NCBI GenBank assembly: GCA_026993285.1
Contig: JALWTZ010000449.1
Coordinates: forward strand, 1 to 10,132
Source: Lysobacterales bacterium
GTDB lineage: Bacteria > Pseudomonadota > Gammaproteobacteria > Xanthomonadales > S139-57
Direction of reading: 5' to 3'
Length of the DNA: 10,132 bases
Below the pieces are notes generated by a model that was not told the DNA's origin, made no database searches, and saw only the letters and a list, made by a program, of their open reading frames with translations. This document shows, piece after piece, positions 5,783 through 10,132 of the stretch. The position numbers and the translations under genes are program-made. Numbering within the stretch: position 1 is the stretch's first letter; each line of letters begins with the position of its first letter.

Positions 5783-7372
5783 TCAGTTCGTGCCGGGTGC
5801 GGGCTCACCCGGTTCGATGGTCTCCGGCAGCACCTGCCCACCCAGCTTTTCCTGTACAGCCTTGACCACGGGATGTTCCTCCACGGGAACAGGGCCACTG
5901 TCTGCTGCCGCCTCCACCGTCTCCGAGGAACTGTTCTCGGCCAGACGCACATGCAGATGGACGGGCCGGGCCAATGCCTGTTGCAAGGTTTCCTGCAGCC
6001 GGCTCTGGTGTGCCTCGCCCATCAGGTAATCATGATCCACGGGCAGTTCCAGATACCAGTGATCATCCGCCCGCTCGCGCAGCTGGCTGAAGCGGGCCAG
6101 TTGCCGGGCGGGGCCGGACAGGGGCAATACCTTGACCAAGGCCTGCCATTGTTCCGCGTTGTCGGGCGGCTCCAGGCCGGAGATGGCAGCGGGTGGTTCT
6201 TCTTCCGCGGCTGCAACCGGAGGGGATTTCGCCGCAGCATCCGTTGCTGTGGGCCGGGGCGCAGCCGGGGCCGGTCGGGCGGTTTCCTCGTCATCCAGCT
6301 GAAAGAGCTGCATGCGCAGCAGGGCCATTTCCAGGCCACTGCGGCCATCGGGGGCATGGGGCAAATCCCGGCGGGCATGCAGTCCCAGCTGGTAAAGCAG
6401 TTGTACCTGTTCCGGTGCCAGTTGCTGTGCCCAGTGGTGAATCTGCTCGGCTTCCGGCAGGGTTTCATCCACCACACCGGCCAGCTGCGCCACGGCAATG
6501 CGGTGCAAGGTGAGGTTGAGGGCATCCAGCGTGGCCGCATAGTCCGGCGCGTGGGCAGCCAACTCCTCCACCACGGCCAGCAGGCTGGCCGCATCCCGGC
6601 TCATCAGCGCTTCCAGCAGTTGGGCAATAAAGGCCTGCTTGACCGTGCCCAGCATATCCGCCACCTGCTCGGCCTCCAGCCGGCCGGCCCCGAAGGCGAT
6701 GGCCTGATCCAGCAGGCTCAAGGCATCCCGCAGGCTGCCATCGGCGGCACGGGCGATCAGGCGCAGGCTTTCGCCGTCGTGCTCTACATTCTCCGCCTGG
6801 AGAATTTTCTCCAGCTGGCCCTGAATCTGGTGCAGATCCAGCCGCTTGAGATGGAACTGCAGGCAACGGGAAAGCACCGTTACCGGCAATTTCTGCGGGT
6901 CGGTGGTGGCCAGCAGGAATTTCACATGTGGCGGCGGCTCTTCCAGGGTCTTCAGCAGGGCATTGAAGCTGTGGGTGGAGAGCATGTGCACCTCGTCGAT
7001 GAGATACACCTTGAAGCGCCCGCTGGCCGGTGCATATTGCACATTCTCCAGCAGTTCGCGCATGTCATCCACGCCGGTGCGCGAGGCCGCGTCCACCTCG
7101 ATCAGGTCCACGAAGCGGCCTTCGTCGATGGCCACGCAGGCCTCGCATTCCCCACAGGGCTCGGAGGAAACCCCGTGCAGGCAGTTCAGCGACTTGGCAA
7201 AGATGCGCGCGATGGTGGTCTTGCCCACCCCGCGGGTGCCGGTAAAGAGAAAAGCATGGTGCAGGCGGTCGTGGTCCAGGCCGTTGATCAGGGCCTGGCG
7301 CACGTGGTTCTGGCCCACCATTTCACTGAACTTGCCTGGCCGCCATTTGCGCGCCAGCACCTGATGGCTCAT
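5783..7372 (-). CDS. dnaX: DNA polymerase III subunit tau (and possibly gamma), clamp loader ATPase
   Basis: A 529-residue DnaX that powers beta-clamp loading and tethers the replicative polymerases. The AAA+ core shows Walker A GTRGVGKT at 45-52, zinc ligands C64, C73, C76 and C79, a DEVH Walker B at 126-129, LLKTLEEPP at 139-147 and the SRC sensor/arginine-finger motif at 168-170. Collar domain III spans roughly 220-360. A Pro/Ala/Glu-rich linker (about 361-403) leads to the tau-specific C-terminal part, with the W409...GPARQLA block and a final HPVVKAVQEKLGG segment (500-512). The tau part is therefore present, although the protein is shorter than the 643-residue E. coli tau. No A-AAA-AAG slippery heptamer was seen near the linker. 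GAGG before the ATG overlaps the stop codon of the cytochrome b561 gene 10 bases upstream. Confidence 0.96.
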   Translation of the reverse strand: MSHQVLARKWRPGKFSEMVGQNHVRQALINGLDHDRLHHAFLFTGTRGVGKTTIARIFAKSLNCLHGVSSEPCGECEACVAIDEGRFVDLIEVDAASRTGVDDMRELLENVQYAPASGRFKVYLIDEVHMLSTHSFNALLKTLEEPPPHVKFLLATTDPQKLPVTVLSRCLQFHLKRLDLHQIQGQLEKILQAENVEHDGESLRLIARAADGSLRDALSLLDQAIAFGAGRLEAEQVADMLGTVKQAFIAQLLEALMSRDAASLLAVVEELAAHAPDYAATLDALNLTLHRIAVAQLAGVVDETLPEAEQIHHWAQQLAPEQVQLLYQLGLHARRDLPHAPDGRSGLEMALLRMQLFQLDDEETARPAPAAPRPTATDAAAKSPPVAAAEEEPPAAISGLEPPDNAEQWQALVKVLPLSGPARQLARFSQLRERADDHWYLELPVDHDYLMGEAHQSRLQETLQQALARPVHLHVRLAENSSSETVEAAADSGPVPVEEHPVVKAVQEKLGGQVLPETIEPGEPAPGTN

Positions 7373-7382
7373 GCGCTTGTCC

Positions 7383-7919
7383 TCACAGCATGCGCTTCAG
7401 CACGTCGGTGGGGCCGTTGGGGTCGGCCAGCCGGTGCTTGATGGCGCCGAGCATGTGCAGGGCAACAAAGCCCATCAGCACCCAGACGCCCACTTCATGG
7501 ATTTCCTCGAACACCTCGGCCAATTCCTTATTCTTGTCAAAGATCAGTGGCACCTCGAACAGGCCGTAGAAGTTCACCGGATAACCGGCAAAGGTGCTGT
7601 ACAGAAAACCGGATAATGGCACGATGATGATCAACAGGTACATCACGCCGATAACCGCCTTCTGGATTTTTACATCCCTGGCCGGCAGCTCCGCCGGTGG
7701 CTCGGGGGCGCGGGTGATCAATGCCGTCCAGACGATACGGAAGGCCACCAGCCACAAGACCAGGAAACCGGTGGCCTTGTGCAGGGCATAGATGTTGCCG
7801 CGGGCAGGGTCGTCATCGGCCAGGCCGGTCATGTACAGGCCGACCCCGAACAGGGCGAAAATCAGCAGGGCGATCAACCAGTGCAACAAGCGGCTCAAGG
7901 GGTTGTATTTCTCTTGCAT
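7383..7919 (-). CDS. cytochrome b561 family di-haem membrane protein
   Basis: A 178-residue integral membrane protein that probably carries electrons from the quinone pool or to a periplasmic partner through b-type haem. Four hydrophobic helices are visible (about 13-31, 46-66, 86-108 and 141-160). Histidines that would ligate two haems lie at H13 and H47 in helices 1 and 2, and H141 and H155 in helix 4. The opening KYNPLSRLLHWLIALLIF and the LHKATGFLVLW segment are typical of the bacterial CybB-type family; no extra catalytic domain is fused. The gene begins 1 base after the acs stop, with an AGGAGA ribosome site inside the acs 3' end, and ends 10 bases before dnaX. The electron partner cannot be read from the sequence. 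Confidence 0.9.
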   Translation of the reverse strand: MQEKYNPLSRLLHWLIALLIFALFGVGLYMTGLADDDPARGNIYALHKATGFLVLWLVAFRIVWTALITRAPEPPAELPARDVKIQKAVIGVMYLLIIIVPLSGFLYSTFAGYPVNFYGLFEVPLIFDKNKELAEVFEEIHEVGVWVLMGFVALHMLGAIKHRLADPNGPTDVLKRML

Positions 7920-7920
7920 G

Positions 7921-9879
<1,959 letters not shown>

Positions 9880-9989
9880 GTTTCCCCCTGCCTTGTCTGT
9901 TTTGTGAAATCCGCTACAGTATGATTGCTTGAGGGCGATTATTGTACACCCTTGCATTCGAAGGCAGGCTTTTCAAAGGGGGACATCAC
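9880..9989. promoter_or_regulatory. divergent promoter region between acs and the secreted-protein gene
   Basis: These 110 bases separate two gene starts that point away from each other, so they must hold promoters for both directions. For acs (minus strand) a TACAAT matching a sigma-70 -10 lies at 9941-9946, with no good -35, so an activator may be needed. A purine-rich ribosome site lies just before 9879. For the plus-strand gene TTGTCT (9893-9898) and TACAGT (9915-9920) are 16 bases apart, and AAAGGGGGA at 9976-9984 is the ribosome site. A short hyphenated repeat, CCTT-7-AAGG, lies at 9950-9964. Direction and position are firm; individual boxes are guesses by eye. Confidence 0.45.
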
Positions 9990-10132
9990 ATGAAGATTTG
10001 CTGGCTTGCCGGGCTTCTGGCATTGGCTGCCCAGACAACGGCCTGGGCCGATTCCACCTCCACGCTGGTTTCCGTGGGAGGCACCATCACCAACATTGTT
10101 CACGCCGGTGATGGCAGCAACCGGCTGTTTAT
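9990..10132 (+). CDS. secreted protein, likely PQQ-dependent sugar dehydrogenase family (5' part only)
   Basis: The frame from ATG 9990 is open to the window end and gives 47 residues. Residues 1-20 form a Sec signal peptide: one Lys at position 2, a hydrophobic core (LAGLLALAA) and an AWA cleavage box before DS, so the mature protein is exported to the periplasm or beyond. No lipobox cysteine follows. The mature start reads TLVSVGGTITNIVHAGDGSNRLF. A HAGDGSxRLF string shortly after the signal peptide is what I recall from the first beta-propeller blade of soluble glucose/sorbosone dehydrogenase-like proteins, whose usual cofactor is PQQ. The evidence is one short motif, so the family is provisional and the substrate unknown. 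It is divergent from acs and has a strong ribosome site about 6 bases before the start. Confidence 0.6.
   Translation, partial: MKICWLAGLLALAAQTTAWADSTSTLVSVGGTITNIVHAGDGSNRLF

Noticed and set aside
5702..7441. A 579-codon plus-strand open frame opposite dnaX
   Set aside because: Shadow of dnaX: no motif, low-complexity composition, and the minus strand carries all DnaX signatures.
9880..9957. Longer acs starting at 9957
   Set aside because: The additional 26 residues are not Acs-like, and ATG 9879 has a strong ribosome site and yields exactly the 652-residue family length with K609 in register.

Overview
This window is a gene-dense, GC-rich chromosomal segment from a bacterium, most likely a gammaproteobacterium. 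That placement rests on the dnaX-ybaB-recR core, an Acs of exactly 652 residues, and a MurL/MurD2 pair of the kind described in Xanthomonas. The order and genus cannot be read from the sequence. There are ten protein-coding genes (two cut by the window ends), no RNA genes, no insertion sequences, no CRISPR array, and no gene-free stretch longer than about 110 bases.

Left part, plus strand (1-2816): the 3' end of a gene whose tail resembles biosynthetic arginine decarboxylase, then murL and murD2. Each is joined to the next by overlapping stop and start codons. MurL and MurD2 form the alternative route for putting D-glutamate into peptidoglycan. MurD2 adds L-Glu to UDP-MurNAc-L-Ala, and MurL then epimerises that terminal L-Glu to D-Glu at the expense of ATP, replacing free D-Glu made by MurI and added by classical MurD. 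This is the most distinctive system in the window. It is known in outline from Xanthomonas but uncommon across bacteria.

Middle and right part, minus strand (2849-9879), read from right to left: acs (acetyl-CoA synthetase), a cytochrome b561, dnaX (clamp-loader tau/gamma subunit), ybaB (nucleoid-associated protein), recR (recombination mediator), hinT-like (HIT-family nucleotide hydrolase) and a soluble GGDEF diguanylate cyclase. Spacings are 1, 10, 44, -1, 1 and 10 bases, so all seven may share transcripts. The dnaX-ybaB-recR core is a conserved DNA-maintenance cluster. The acs-cytochrome b561 genes on its upstream side and the hinT-diguanylate cyclase genes on its downstream side are accessory neighbours. 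Murein genes and this cluster converge with only 32 bases between them.

Right end (9880-10132): a 110-base divergent promoter region, then the start of a secreted plus-strand protein with a Sec signal peptide. Its short mature N-terminus resembles PQQ-dependent sugar (glucose/sorbosone) dehydrogenases.
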